Shown here: positions 1 through 6,641 of the stretch, piece by piece
How the letters are laid out: each line of letters starts with the position of its first letter
How positions within the stretch are numbered: position 1 is the first letter of the stretch
NCBI GenBank assembly: GCA_020629815.1
Contig: JAHDCN010000072.1
Coordinates: forward strand, 1 to 11,086
Source of the DNA: Verrucomicrobiota bacterium
Lineage (GTDB): Bacteria; Verrucomicrobiota; Verrucomicrobiia; Verrucomicrobiales; DEV007
DNA: 11,086 nt
Reading direction: 5' to 3'
Notes under the pieces: model-generated
What the model was told of the DNA's origin: nothing
The model's input: the letters and a program-made list of their open reading frames with translations, nothing else
The model's database searches: none
Program-made: the position numbers and the translations under genes

Positions 1-939
1 ACCGACAATGGACGCGTCATTGCCGTCGATGGGACGAGTTTCTCGGTCGATTCCGGAAAAACGCTCGGAATTGTGGGTGAGTCCGGTTCTGGTAAAAGTG
101 TTAGCGCGCTGTCGATCATGCAGCTGTTGCCACGACCGGCAGGGGTGATTGTCGATGGCAGTATCCAGTTCAAGGGGCGTGAGCTCATCGACGCGACAGA
201 AGAGGTGATGGTCGATGTGCGCGGCGATGAGATCGGCATGATTTTCCAGGAGCCGATGACAGCGCTCAATCCGGTGCAGAAAATCGGCAGGCAGGTGAGC
301 GAAGTTTTTCTACTGCACAAGAAGGCGGCGAACAAAGCTGAGGCCCGCGAGATGTCGATCGAAATCCTCGATAAGGTCGGTATTCCGTCGCCGGAGATTC
401 GGGTCGATGAATATCCGCATCAGCTTTCCGGCGGAATGCGTCAGCGCGTGATGATCGCAATGGCGTTGGGCTGCAAACCGGATCTGTTGATTGCAGATGA
501 ACCGACGACGGCACTGGACGTGACCGTGCAGGCACAGATTTTGAAATTGATGAATGACCTGCAGGAGGAGATGGGCATGGCCATCATCCTGATCACTCAC
601 GATCTGGGAGTGATCGCCGAAACCTGTGATGACGTGGCCGTGATGTATGCCGGGCGTATTGTTGAGAAGGCCTCAGTGAAAGAGGTATTTGCCAATCCGC
701 AGCATGCTTATACAAAAGGTTTGCTGAACTCGATGCCGCGACTGGATCGAGAGCGGAAGACTAAGTTGCCGACGATCGAGGGTAATGTTCCGGCTTTGCA
801 TGAAATGCCGACTGGTTGTCGTTTTTCAACGCGGGCTGAGGTGGAGCATGACGAAGCGGCGGTAAATGAGCGCGCGCCGTTCGAAGAAATCAGTGAAGGA
901 CACTGGGTCGAAAATTGTCCGTTTTGTGTGCAAGGGTGA
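1..939 (+). CDS. oppD: Peptide ABC importer ATP-binding protein, OppD/DppD-like (5' end missing)
   Basis: This is one of the two cytoplasmic ATPases that drive uptake of oligo- or dipeptides through an inner-membrane channel. The frame is open from base 1, so the true start lies outside; 312 residues are visible against about 320-340 for the family. In visible numbering I see Walker A GESGSGKS (26-33), Q-loop Gln83 in IFQEP, the signature LSGGMRQR (142-149), Walker B LLIADEP (162-168) and the switch His200 in ITHD. The C-terminal peptide-transporter extension is present (HAYTKGLL, then GCRF, then [10 protein letters not shown]). The usual cysteines of that extension are partly missing: Cys273 is kept, the RCP cysteine is replaced (TRAE), and a CPxC pair (306, 309) closes the protein. 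The partner ATPase follows after an unusually long repeat-filled gap. The exact substrate cannot be told without the binding protein and permeases. Confidence 0.93.
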   Translation, partial: TDNGRVIAVDGTSFSVDSGKTLGIVGESGSGKSVSALSIMQLLPRPAGVIVDGSIQFKGRELIDATEEVMVDVRGDEIGMIFQEPMTALNPVQKIGRQVSEVFLLHKKAANKAEAREMSIEILDKVGIPSPEIRVDEYPHQLSGGMRQRVMIAMALGCKPDLLIADEPTTALDVTVQAQILKLMNDLQEEMGMAIILITHDLGVIAETCDDVAVMYAGRIVEKASVKEVFANPQHAYTKGLLNSMPRLDRERKTKLPTIEGNVPALHEMPTGCRFSTRAEVEHDEAAVNERAPFEEISEGHWVENCPFCVQG

Positions 940-964
940 TGAGTGTTTTTGAGGGAATGTCGGA

Positions 965-981
965 GGGTATAGGGTATAGGG
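965..981. repeat. Short GGGTATA tandem
   Basis: Two perfect copies of the heptamer GGGTATA plus a further GGG lie 26 bp past the oppD stop. It is a small simple repeat at the left edge of the repeat spacer, with no function that I can support. Confidence 0.7.
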
Positions 982-1010
982 AATGGGGTGTAGTGAGACT
1001 ACGCTCGGAT

Positions 1011-1063
1011 GCAAAAGGTAGGGATGCGTGTCCCCACGCATCCGCAGAGCCACGAGCCAATGT
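1011..1063. repeat. Spacer repeat element A, copy 1
   Basis: This 53 bp element is identical to the one at 1230-1282 except for one base. It contains an inverted repeat, GGATGCGTG then four bases then CACGCATCC (9 bp stem), so a transcript would form a stable hairpin. It starts the first of two related units. Confidence 0.9.
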
Positions 1064-1116
1064 GATCAAATGCGGCAATACGGGTGGGGAGTCCAAAGGC
1101 GATTTGATGAGTTTTA

Positions 1117-1164
1117 GCGAATCGAGAGATCCTTCGGCACGCAAGCTCGCTCAGGATGACAATG
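1117..1164. repeat. Spacer repeat element B, copy 1
   Basis: This 48 bp element matches 1396-1443 at 46 of 48 positions, running from GCGAATCGAGAGATCC to CTCAGGATGACAATG. It closes the first unit. The 53 bp between A and B here are recognisably related to the last part of the corresponding gap in unit 2. Confidence 0.88.
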
Positions 1165-1229
1165 GGAGGCAGGCGTTGAGAGTTGGTGTCAGTTTTTCAG
1201 AATGGGTGAAATCATCGCAAAGAGTGGAA

Positions 1230-1282
1230 GCAAAAGGTAGGGATGTGTGTCCCCACGCATCCGCAGAGCCACGAGCCAATGT
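1230..1282. repeat. Spacer repeat element A, copy 2
   Basis: Second copy of the 53 bp element, with one C-to-T difference in the hairpin's left arm. The last six bases overlap the start of the inverted element B'. Confidence 0.9.
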
Positions 1283-1324
1283 CATTTCGAGCGAGCCTGC
1301 GAGTCGAGAAATCTCTCGGTGCGC
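1277..1324. repeat. Inverted relative of element B (B')
   Basis: Read on the opposite strand, this segment matches element B at 1396-1443 at about 38 of 48 positions. It includes GAGCGAGC, TGCGAGTCGA and ATCTCTCG. B' and B therefore form a long imperfect inverted pair flanking about 71 bp. B' has no counterpart in unit 1, which is shorter by about 60 bp. Confidence 0.75.
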
Positions 1325-1395
1325 GGGAAAGGACCAAGTGGCGAAAAGGAGTGCCAACACGAGTGGTGAGTCGTCTGGTAATCTGAGCGGTATTC

Positions 1396-1443
1396 GCGAA
1401 TCGAGAGATCCTTCGACTCGCAAGCTCGCTCAGGATGACAATG
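1396..1443. repeat. Spacer repeat element B, copy 2
   Basis: Second copy of the 48 bp element, two mismatches from copy 1. It pairs in inverted orientation with B' upstream. Dispersed short repeats of this palindromic kind are common in bacterial intergenic regions; no transposase is adjacent. Confidence 0.88.
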
Positions 1444-1505
1444 CGTTTGGGACAAGGCTTTTGCGATTTGGTGGTTGGCGTTTTCCCTTTATCCGCGCTC
1501 CCAAA

Positions 1506-1523
1506 GCGGTAGCAAGCTACCGC
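1506..1523 (+). repeat. Hairpin GCGGTAGC/GCTACCGC in the oppF leader
   Basis: A perfect 8 bp inverted repeat with a two-base centre (in practice a 7 bp stem with a CAAG loop) lies 32 bp before the oppF start codon. No T-run follows it, so it does not look like an intrinsic terminator. It may be another dispersed palindromic repeat or a processing or stability hairpin. Confidence 0.75.
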
Positions 1524-1555
1524 ACTCCAAAATCTCTTTTGGAAAGGAGTGCCGC
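1522..1555 (+). promoter_or_regulatory. oppF ribosome binding site within a bulged hairpin
   Basis: A strong Shine-Dalgarno sequence AAAGGAG (1543-1549) sits six bases before the ATG at 1556, which fixes the start. Its surroundings fold: CCAAAA (1527-1532) pairs with TTTTGG (1537-1542) around a TCTC loop, and GCACT (1522-1526) pairs with AGTGC (1548-1552), leaving AAAGG in a bulge. In an alternative fold GCACTCC (1522-1528) pairs with GGAGTGC (1546-1552) and hides the GGAG. The base-pairing is seen in the sequence; a regulatory role is inference. Confidence 0.6.
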
Positions 1556-2533
1556 ATGAGCGAGCTCCTGCGAGTCGAGAATCTAAAAATGCACTTCCCG
1601 GTGAAGGGCGGGATTTTCCTGCGTGCGGTGGCTGCCTGTAAGGCGGTCGATGGCGTTTCGCTGTTTATCAATCAGGGCGAAACACTTGGCTTGGTGGGGG
1701 AATCTGGATGTGGGAAATCCACACTGGGTAAATCAATCGTTCGTTTGCTGAAGCCGACGGATGGTTCGATTCACTTTGATGGCCACGACATTACCGACAT
1801 GCCGCGGCGCGACCTGTTGCCGCTGCGTCGCGACATGCAGATGATTTTTCAGGACCCGGCGGAGTCCTTGAATGCCCGGCATACGGTGGGTAGTATCCTG
1901 GAAGAGCCGTTTATCATTCACAAGATCGGTTCCCGGGAGGAACGGAAGAAAAAGGTGGAGGACTTACTGGAGAAAGTCGGCCTGAGCAAGAGCGCCGTGC
2001 AAAAGTATCCGTTCGAATTTTCCGGAGGTCAGCGCCAGCGGATCGGCATTGCCCGGGCGATTTCACTGAACCCAAAGCTGGTGGTTTGCGATGAGCCGGT
2101 ATCCGCTCTGGATGTGTCAGTGCAAAGCCAGGTGCTGAATCTGATGATGGATTTGCAGCGCGATCTGGAATTGAGCTACCTCTTTATCGCCCACGATCTT
2201 GCGGTGGTGCGCCATGTTTCCGATCGAGTGGCGATCATGTATCTCGGCAAGCTGGTTGAGGTGGCGGATGCGGATACGATTTACGAGCGACCGCGTCATG
2301 CCTACACCAAGGCGTTGATTGACGCGATTCCGATCCCCGATCCGAAGGCAGATCGAGAGGAAAAATTTCTCGAAGGCGATGTTCCGAGTCCGATCAATCC
2401 ACCCGAAGGCTGTGCTTTCGGGCATCGGGTCAATCACCCGAAGTGGGAGGAAAGCATCGGTAAAGATCTGTCACTCATCGAAGTGGAGCCGGGGCATTGG
2501 GTGCAGCCGTGTCCGTGTTGTACGGGGGAATGA
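1556..2533 (+). CDS. oppF: Peptide ABC importer ATP-binding protein, OppF/DppF-like
   Basis: This 325-residue protein is the second cytoplasmic ATPase of the peptide importer and should pair with the OppD-like subunit upstream. Motifs: Walker A GESGCGKS (48-55), Q-loop Gln99 (IFQDP, followed by the OppF-typical SLNAR), signature FSGGQRQR (155-162), Walker B LVVCDEP (175-181) and His213 in IAHD. The C-terminal peptide-transporter extension is present (RHAYTKALI, GCAF, PGHWVQ). As in its partner, the usual cysteine spacing is altered: Cys286 is kept, the RCP cysteine is replaced, and a CPCC cluster (319, 321, 322) ends the protein. The ATG at 1556 is chosen because of AAAGGAG six bases upstream and because MSELLRVENL is the normal family beginning. 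The same frame is open further upstream only through repeat DNA. The spacer means its expression could differ from oppD. Confidence 0.94.
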   Translation: MSELLRVENLKMHFPVKGGIFLRAVAACKAVDGVSLFINQGETLGLVGESGCGKSTLGKSIVRLLKPTDGSIHFDGHDITDMPRRDLLPLRRDMQMIFQDPAESLNARHTVGSILEEPFIIHKIGSREERKKKVEDLLEKVGLSKSAVQKYPFEFSGGQRQRIGIARAISLNPKLVVCDEPVSALDVSVQSQVLNLMMDLQRDLELSYLFIAHDLAVVRHVSDRVAIMYLGKLVEVADADTIYERPRHAYTKALIDAIPIPDPKADREEKFLEGDVPSPINPPEGCAFGHRVNHPKWEESIGKDLSLIEVEPGHWVQPCPCCTGE

Positions 2534-2574
2534 AGTAACTTATGCCGAAAAGGCTTTCGCTGGTCTGCCATTTT

Positions 2575-2617
2575 TTGCACTTGCTGAATTAATTAAGATA
2601 ACTAAAGTAATTATAAT
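2575..2617 (+). promoter_or_regulatory. AT-rich possible promoter before the 98-residue gene
   Basis: The gap after oppF turns strongly AT-rich from about 2585 (GAATTAATTAAG onwards) and ends in a perfect TATAAT at 2612-2617. That hexamer overlaps the start codon of the next gene, so it cannot serve that start. A weaker candidate pair is TTGCAC (2575-2580) with GATAAC (2597-2602), spacing 16. This is suggestive only. Confidence 0.25.
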
Positions 2618-2912
2618 GACTTTAGAGGAGTTTCTCAGCTCAGTTGAGTCCGACGAGCCACCGACCGGGATCAGTCCCGAGTTGCAATCCCTTTGGTACG
2701 CAAAAAAGGGGGAATGGCATGCGTCTCACGATATCGCTCAGGATATTCCGAGTTCGGTAGGGTCGTGGATTCACGCCCTGTTGCATACGATCGAAGGCGA
2801 CCTGGGAAATGCGGGATACTGGTATGCTCGCGCGGGGAAACCTGCGATCTCAATGAGTCAGATTGATGAGGAGTGGGAGTCGATTGCGGTCGAACTTTTG
2901 GCCTCGGTTTAG
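2616..2912 (+). CDS. Small conserved-looking helical protein of unknown function
   Basis: This 98-residue soluble protein has no signal peptide or membrane span. It is rich in Trp, His and acidic residues with the look of a conserved family: EWHASHDIAQD (33-43), SWIHALLH (50-57), EGD (60-62) and NAGYWYARAG (65-74). I recall similar WxxAH, WIHAxLH, EGD, YWYxRAG proteins annotated as hypothetical in several bacterial phyla, but I cannot name a domain. The pattern suggests a short helical hairpin fold with a histidine/tryptophan-lined surface; a catalytic role is not shown. The ATG at 2616 precedes the conserved part and has no clear Shine-Dalgarno. An upstream extension in the same frame would overlap oppF and looks non-coding. 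The gene lies 37 bp before the pseudokinase gene on the same strand and could be co-transcribed with it. Confidence 0.72.
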   Translation: MTLEEFLSSVESDEPPTGISPELQSLWYAKKGEWHASHDIAQDIPSSVGSWIHALLHTIEGDLGNAGYWYARAGKPAISMSQIDEEWESIAVELLASV

Positions 2913-2918
2913 TATAAT
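2913..2918 (+). promoter_or_regulatory. Possible -10 box before the pseudokinase gene
   Basis: A perfect TATAAT follows directly after the stop codon of the 98-residue gene, 31 bp before the next ATG. A -35 match is poor (TCGAAC at 2890-2895, spacing 17), so the pseudokinase may have its own promoter or may simply be read through from upstream. Confidence 0.3.
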
Positions 2919-2949
2919 ATTTCCCCCGTTTTATTCGTAATAGAATCTC

Positions 2950-5727
2950 ATGCGTTTGCCTGAATTACCGGGATATCAATTTGATTCGCTGCTTGGCGAA
3001 GACCCGTTTGGCTGGTCTTTTCTCGCTACCTTTCACGGGAGTGAGAAACGCGTGGTGCGGGTCTTAAAGTCTCTCGCGACGAATGACCAGTTGATCTATC
3101 AGTCGCTCAAACATTTTGCAGAGCCAGATTTCGAGCTTCCCGGGATGGCGAAGATTCATGACTTTGCCTTTCAGAATAAGGATACCCCAACTGCCTACGC
3201 CATGCCGTTCTTCGGTTGGGACTCCTCCATTAAGAGAGTTGGCGAGAATCAGGTTATAGAGGGAAGTCTTGCCGTTCCATTGGTGAAGGCTCTGGCCAAG
3301 AGGCTGGCAAGTATTCACAAAGAGGATTTGTTCCATGGAGGGCTGCGCCCCTCGAATATTTTCGTTACTGATGATCAGTCGGGCGATCCCGATGTTTGTA
3401 TCGCTCACTTCGGCGAGGCTTTTGTTGCCGGGAGTCAGTATCTCGATGCTGGTGAACAGATGTTCTTCCTCAGCCCGGAGCAGTTGTCGACGGGGGACTA
3501 CTCGGGAGGAAAGGGAATGGTCTGGGACATCTATTCCTTCGGGGTGATCGCCTATTATTTGCTCACAAGCAAACTGCCCCGGTTGAATGATTTGCATGAT
3601 CAGTATCTCGCTGATCCGGGACCTTTTGACGAGTTGCCGGCGATTACGTTTGGTCAACTCACTGTGGCTTCGGCTCATTTTTCCAAACAACTTGCCAAAG
3701 AGGCAAAAATCAGCTGGCCGGGTGCCGATCAAGCCGATCCTTCGGAGTTGGCACTGAGACCGGTGATTGAGAAGTGTCTGGCTTACGCGTCGGCGGAGCG
3801 ATACGGCTCGATGGCGGAAGTTAGCAGGGAAGTTGCTGCTGCTCTGCGCGGCGTAGTTCCTTCCAAGGAGGAATCCGTTCAGGTGGTTGAAAAAGTGCCT
3901 TTGCCCAAGGCCGCTCCTGAGAAAGGGGATGAAGTTGCGCCGACAGAAGTAAAAGAAACTCCGGTTCGATCCGCTGGGAAGAAACCTGAACCAAAGATTT
4001 CGGTCACCGAGGAAAAAACGGTTTCTCCGGATACCGCTGCAACGGCAAAAGCCCCAACGCAGAAGATTTCCGCTATCTCGTCTTTGAAGACAGGGGATGT
4101 TCCGTTCTGGTGGAAAGTGGCTGGTGCAGCAGCGATCATCGCGTTTCTGCCGCTATTGGTAGGTTTGTTGTTCTCCCAGTGGAAGCTGAAAAGCCAGGGG
4201 GATAGTCTTGTTTCCAAAACGAAACAGCACAAAGAGAGTATCGAAGAGCAGGCGGCGGATTTTGATCGAATGCTCGATGAGAAAAAGAAGTCAGAACAGG
4301 TGATTCTTTCCAAACTGGATGAAGCAGAAGATTCCCGAAGCCGTTTGCTTGGTGAGGCGAAGCTGGCCCGCCAGATTGTGCGGGCGACTCAGGATAATGG
4401 GGACGTATTTTTCCGTCTGGTTCTTGATAACCGCGACACTGATGTATTGGCCTTCCAGGAGGGAAGAAAGCAGGCTCTCATCGATGGCAGACGACACTAT
4501 GAGCGTCTCATCGAAGTCTACGGGGATGCTCCGGATTTTTTGGGGTCTACTGCCAATGCTTTGTTCTATCTCGCGGAAATTTACAAGGAAACTGGGGAGA
4601 ACGACAAAGCGATTGAAGCCTACAATGAGGCCGAGCGTCGCTATCTGGCGATACAGGAACAGACTGGATCAAGACCGCCCGAGCAGATCGACAATCTGGC
4701 ACGCGGAAAGCGGGCAATGGGTGAGATTTCCATGAAGAAAGGTCGATACGCTTCAGCGATGAACTATTTCGGTGAATCGTCAACCTGGTTGGGAGAGTTC
4801 CGCAGAGTGGAGCCGAAGGAGGCAGTCGATGCGACGGTGCGAATGCAGGTCAACCTGCTATCGATTGCTGAGTGTGAACGAATTTTGAATCGTAGTGATG
4901 TTGCCCTCGATGCCGCCCAGTCTATTGGCACTCAGCTTTTGGAATTGCAGCAGGAGGAGCCGGAGAATGATGCCATTTTATCGGCATTGGCGAAATCCTT
5001 CGGATTGTCTGGCCGAATTCTGGAAGGAAAAGGCGAGGGGACCAAGGCAATCGAGGCCTATCAACAGGCGAGCAATTTGTTTGGCAAAGCGGTGAAACTG
5101 AATGCTGCGGTCGATAGCTACCAGCTGGGGCTGGGAAACAGCCTGGCGCGGGTTGGTCTTTTGCAGAACGATTTCAAGAAGCTTAAGGCTGCGGCGGATG
5201 TCCTGGCCGGCGTGATTCCAGAGAACCCATTTGAGCCGAATTATCAGAAAACTTTGGCAGATGTTTTCGGGGCGATGGCGAAGAATCAAAGAGATGGTGG
5301 GCAGCGAACAAATGCCATAGAACTGGAAAAACGGGCCGTAGAGATCCTGTCACCCGTAATTCAGCAGAATATTTCCACGCCAACCGATGTGAAATTTTCC
5401 TATGGGCAGCGGCTGGCTCACCTTGCTGAGTTACTCGGCGACTCAGGAAAATATGATGACTCCCGTGAGCCGCTGAAGCAGGCTATTTTGATATTTTCCA
5501 GTATCGCAAATTCAGAGTATGCGCTTCCCGAGTATCGAAGTGCGCTCGCGAGAACTCAAGGCCTAGCTGGTTTTGCCTGCCTCAATGCAGGAGATAAAGA
5601 TGGAGCCAAGACTCATTACGAGCTAGCTCAGGCGGAGTGGAAGATGTACATGCAGGACAATCCAAACGACACGGATGCGGTCCGGGCCGCAAAATGGACT
5701 CAGGAGCAATTGGCAGGGCTTCGTTAA
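2950..5727 (+). CDS. Membrane pseudokinase with coiled coil and TPR region
   Basis: This 925-residue protein begins with a Ser/Thr kinase-like fold (about 8-300). The fold has a loosened glycine loop (GEDPFG, 16-21), SPEQL in the activation segment and DIYSFGV in helix F. Key catalytic residues are replaced: the HRD loop reads HGGLRPSN (129-136), so the catalytic Asp is Gly131 and the usual Lys is Arg133. DFG reads HFG (153-155), and the strand-3 Lys position appears to be Arg37. A Lys/Pro/Glu/Thr-rich linker (about 305-380) leads to one membrane span (about 389-409), then a charged coiled coil (about 411-475). Helical TPR-like repeats follow to the end, clearest near 533-568, 677-717 and 860-905. 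The layout matches bacterial PknB-type receptors with the TPR part outside the cytoplasm. It is probably a scaffold or sensor rather than an active kinase; the partner is unknown. No good ribosome binding site precedes the ATG. Confidence 0.85.
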   Translation: MRLPELPGYQFDSLLGEDPFGWSFLATFHGSEKRVVRVLKSLATNDQLIYQSLKHFAEPDFELPGMAKIHDFAFQNKDTPTAYAMPFFGWDSSIKRVGENQVIEGSLAVPLVKALAKRLASIHKEDLFHGGLRPSNIFVTDDQSGDPDVCIAHFGEAFVAGSQYLDAGEQMFFLSPEQLSTGDYSGGKGMVWDIYSFGVIAYYLLTSKLPRLNDLHDQYLADPGPFDELPAITFGQLTVASAHFSKQLAKEAKISWPGADQADPSELALRPVIEKCLAYASAERYGSMAEVSREVAAALRGVVPSKEESVQVVEKVPLPKAAPEKGDEVAPTEVKETPVRSAGKKPEPKISVTEEKTVSPDTAATAKAPTQKISAISSLKTGDVPFWWKVAGAAAIIAFLPLLVGLLFSQWKLKSQGDSLVSKTKQHKESIEEQAADFDRMLDEKKKSEQVILSKLDEAEDSRSRLLGEAKLARQIVRATQDNGDVFFRLVLDNRDTDVLAFQEGRKQALIDGRRHYERLIEVYGDAPDFLGSTANALFYLAEIYKETGENDKAIEAYNEAERRYLAIQEQTGSRPPEQIDNLARGKRAMGEISMKKGRYASAMNYFGESSTWLGEFRRVEPKEAVDATVRMQVNLLSIAECERILNRSDVALDAAQSIGTQLLELQQEEPENDAILSALAKSFGLSGRILEGKGEGTKAIEAYQQASNLFGKAVKLNAAVDSYQLGLGNSLARVGLLQNDFKKLKAAADVLAGVIPENPFEPNYQKTLADVFGAMAKNQRDGGQRTNAIELEKRAVEILSPVIQQNISTPTDVKFSYGQRLAHLAELLGDSGKYDDSREPLKQAILIFSSIANSEYALPEYRSALARTQGLAGFACLNAGDKDGAKTHYELAQAEWKMYMQDNPNDTDAVRAAKWTQEQLAGLR

Positions 5728-5777
5728 ACTGTCTGAGCCATAGTCTTATAGTGTTTGACGGATCGCTCTAGCTTGGC

Positions 5778-6566
5778 ATGGTTCCGGTCATGCTGGAAAA
5801 CATTGATATCGAAAAGCTCAAGGTTGTCGCCAGAGATGCGGGTGCTGCCATTATGGAAGTCTACGGGACGGAGTTCTCGGTCGATGTGAAAGAGGATAAG
5901 TCGCCGCTAACAGAAGCAGATCAGAAATCAAATGATGTGATTGTTTCTGCTCTGGAGCAGCTCTATCCAGAGATCCCGATCATCTCTGAAGAGACGAAAA
6001 CGCTGGAATATAGCGAGAGAAAGGACTGGGAGTATTTTTGGTTGGTCGATCCGCTGGACGGCACCAAGGAATTCATTAAGCGAAACGGTGAGTTCACTGT
6101 GAATATTGCGCTTATTCATAATGGGACGCCTGTCCTGGGGGTGGTTTATCAACCAGTCGGAGACAGAATGTTTTGGTCAGTCGTGGAAGAAGGTGCGTGG
6201 TCTTCAACGGATGGAGGAGAGGCGGTGGCAATGACCGGAGGAGCTCACTATTCGGAGAAATCGTCGATTACCGTCGTGGCGAGCCGTTCTCACCTGACTC
6301 AAGACGTACAGGATTTTGTTTCAGACCTGGAATCTCAGGGGAAAACAGTCGAGTTCCTATCTGCAGGAAGTTCGCTGAAAATTTGTCTGGTTGCAGAAGG
6401 TGCTGCGGATGTCTACCCGAGGCTTGGTCCCACCATGGAATGGGATACTGGTGCTGCTCACGCGATCGCTCTGGGCGCAGGACGGCAGGTAAATGCCCAC
6501 GAAACCGGTGGCCCTCTCGTCTACAATAAGGAAAACCTGCTCAATCCGTTCTTCATTGTGGAGTAG
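5778..6566 (+). CDS. cysQ: 3'(2'),5'-bisphosphate nucleotidase CysQ
   Basis: This 262-residue enzyme of the inositol-monophosphatase superfamily removes the 3'-phosphate from adenosine 3',5'-bisphosphate (PAP), the by-product of PAPS-dependent sulfate reduction and sulfotransfer, and needs magnesium. The metal-binding motifs are intact: EE at 71-72 in SEET, DPLDGT at 91-96 (Asp91, Asp94), and Asp223 in WDTGAAHA. The stretch from WLVDPLDGTKEF through NGEFTVNIALI is nearly the same as in Escherichia coli CysQ, as is SSLK...LVAEG...YPR near 198-215. The length is slightly above the usual 245-250. A second ATG at 5790 (MLENIDIEK) is an equally plausible start; neither has a clear Shine-Dalgarno. 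It lies 50 bp after the pseudokinase gene on the same strand, but a functional link is not obvious. No sulfate assimilation genes are in view. Confidence 0.95.
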   Translation: MVPVMLENIDIEKLKVVARDAGAAIMEVYGTEFSVDVKEDKSPLTEADQKSNDVIVSALEQLYPEIPIISEETKTLEYSERKDWEYFWLVDPLDGTKEFIKRNGEFTVNIALIHNGTPVLGVVYQPVGDRMFWSVVEEGAWSSTDGGEAVAMTGGAHYSEKSSITVVASRSHLTQDVQDFVSDLESQGKTVEFLSAGSSLKICLVAEGAADVYPRLGPTMEWDTGAAHAIALGAGRQVNAHETGGPLVYNKENLLNPFFIVE

Positions 6567-6580
6567 GCTCGTTCTATACG

Positions 6581-6610
6581 AAAAAACCACCTTCCGGTGA
6601 GGAAGGTGGT
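6581..6610 (-). terminator. Intrinsic terminator of the pseudopilin gene
   Basis: A perfect 10 bp stem, ACCACCTTCC (6586-6595) and GGAAGGTGGT (6601-6610), encloses a five-base loop. On the - strand it is followed directly by a run of T, seen as the A-run at 6581-6586. It starts 31 bp past the pseudopilin stop. On the + strand the T-run is lacking, so it would stop cysQ transcripts less well. Confidence 0.9.
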
Positions 6611-6641
6611 CTTGAAAAATAGTCTGAGGTAAAAGGATAGC

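Larger units (their letters stand above)
940..1555. other. Repeat-rich non-coding spacer between the two ABC ATPase genes
   Basis: This 616 bp stretch separates genes that normally abut or overlap. It contains a short GGGTATA tandem, two related repeat units (about 1011-1164 and 1230-1443) and, just before oppF, two hairpins. A 214-codon open frame crosses it, but its protein is only the translated repeats (for example the repeated SRDPS and KLAQDDN strings), so I do not call a gene. No transfer RNA or other structured RNA was recognised. Confidence 0.8.

Noticed and set aside
1011..1443. CRISPR-like array
   Set aside because: There are only two copies of each element, the gaps differ in length and are themselves related to each other, and no cas gene is near.
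1475..1555. Upstream ATG at 1475 as the oppF start
   Set aside because: The added 27 residues come from repeat and hairpin DNA. The ATG at 1556 has a strong Shine-Dalgarno at the right distance and begins at the normal family N-terminus.
915..1559. Open frame of 214 codons between oppD and oppF
   Set aside because: It is made of the translated repeats, with the same strings occurring twice (for example RDVCPHASAEPRAN and SRDPS...KLAQDDN). It starts inside oppD, has no family and ends at the oppF start.
2555..2576. Terminator after oppF from a CGAAA/TTTCG hairpin
   Set aside because: The stem is only 5 bp and the T-run comes about 11 bases after it, too far for an intrinsic terminator.
2319..2615. 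Longer start for the 98-residue gene inside oppF
   Set aside because: This part is a shifted reading of oppF coding DNA. The conserved-looking sequence begins only after the ATG at 2616.
3064..3732. Antisense open frame of 222 codons under the pseudokinase domain
   Set aside because: The + strand carries a recognisable kinase-fold protein here. The - strand product shows no motif or start signal and is a shadow frame.
5724..5752. Promoter TTAAAC-17-TATAGT before cysQ
   Set aside because: The -35 match is only three of six and the site overlaps the end of the previous gene, so chance is a sufficient explanation.
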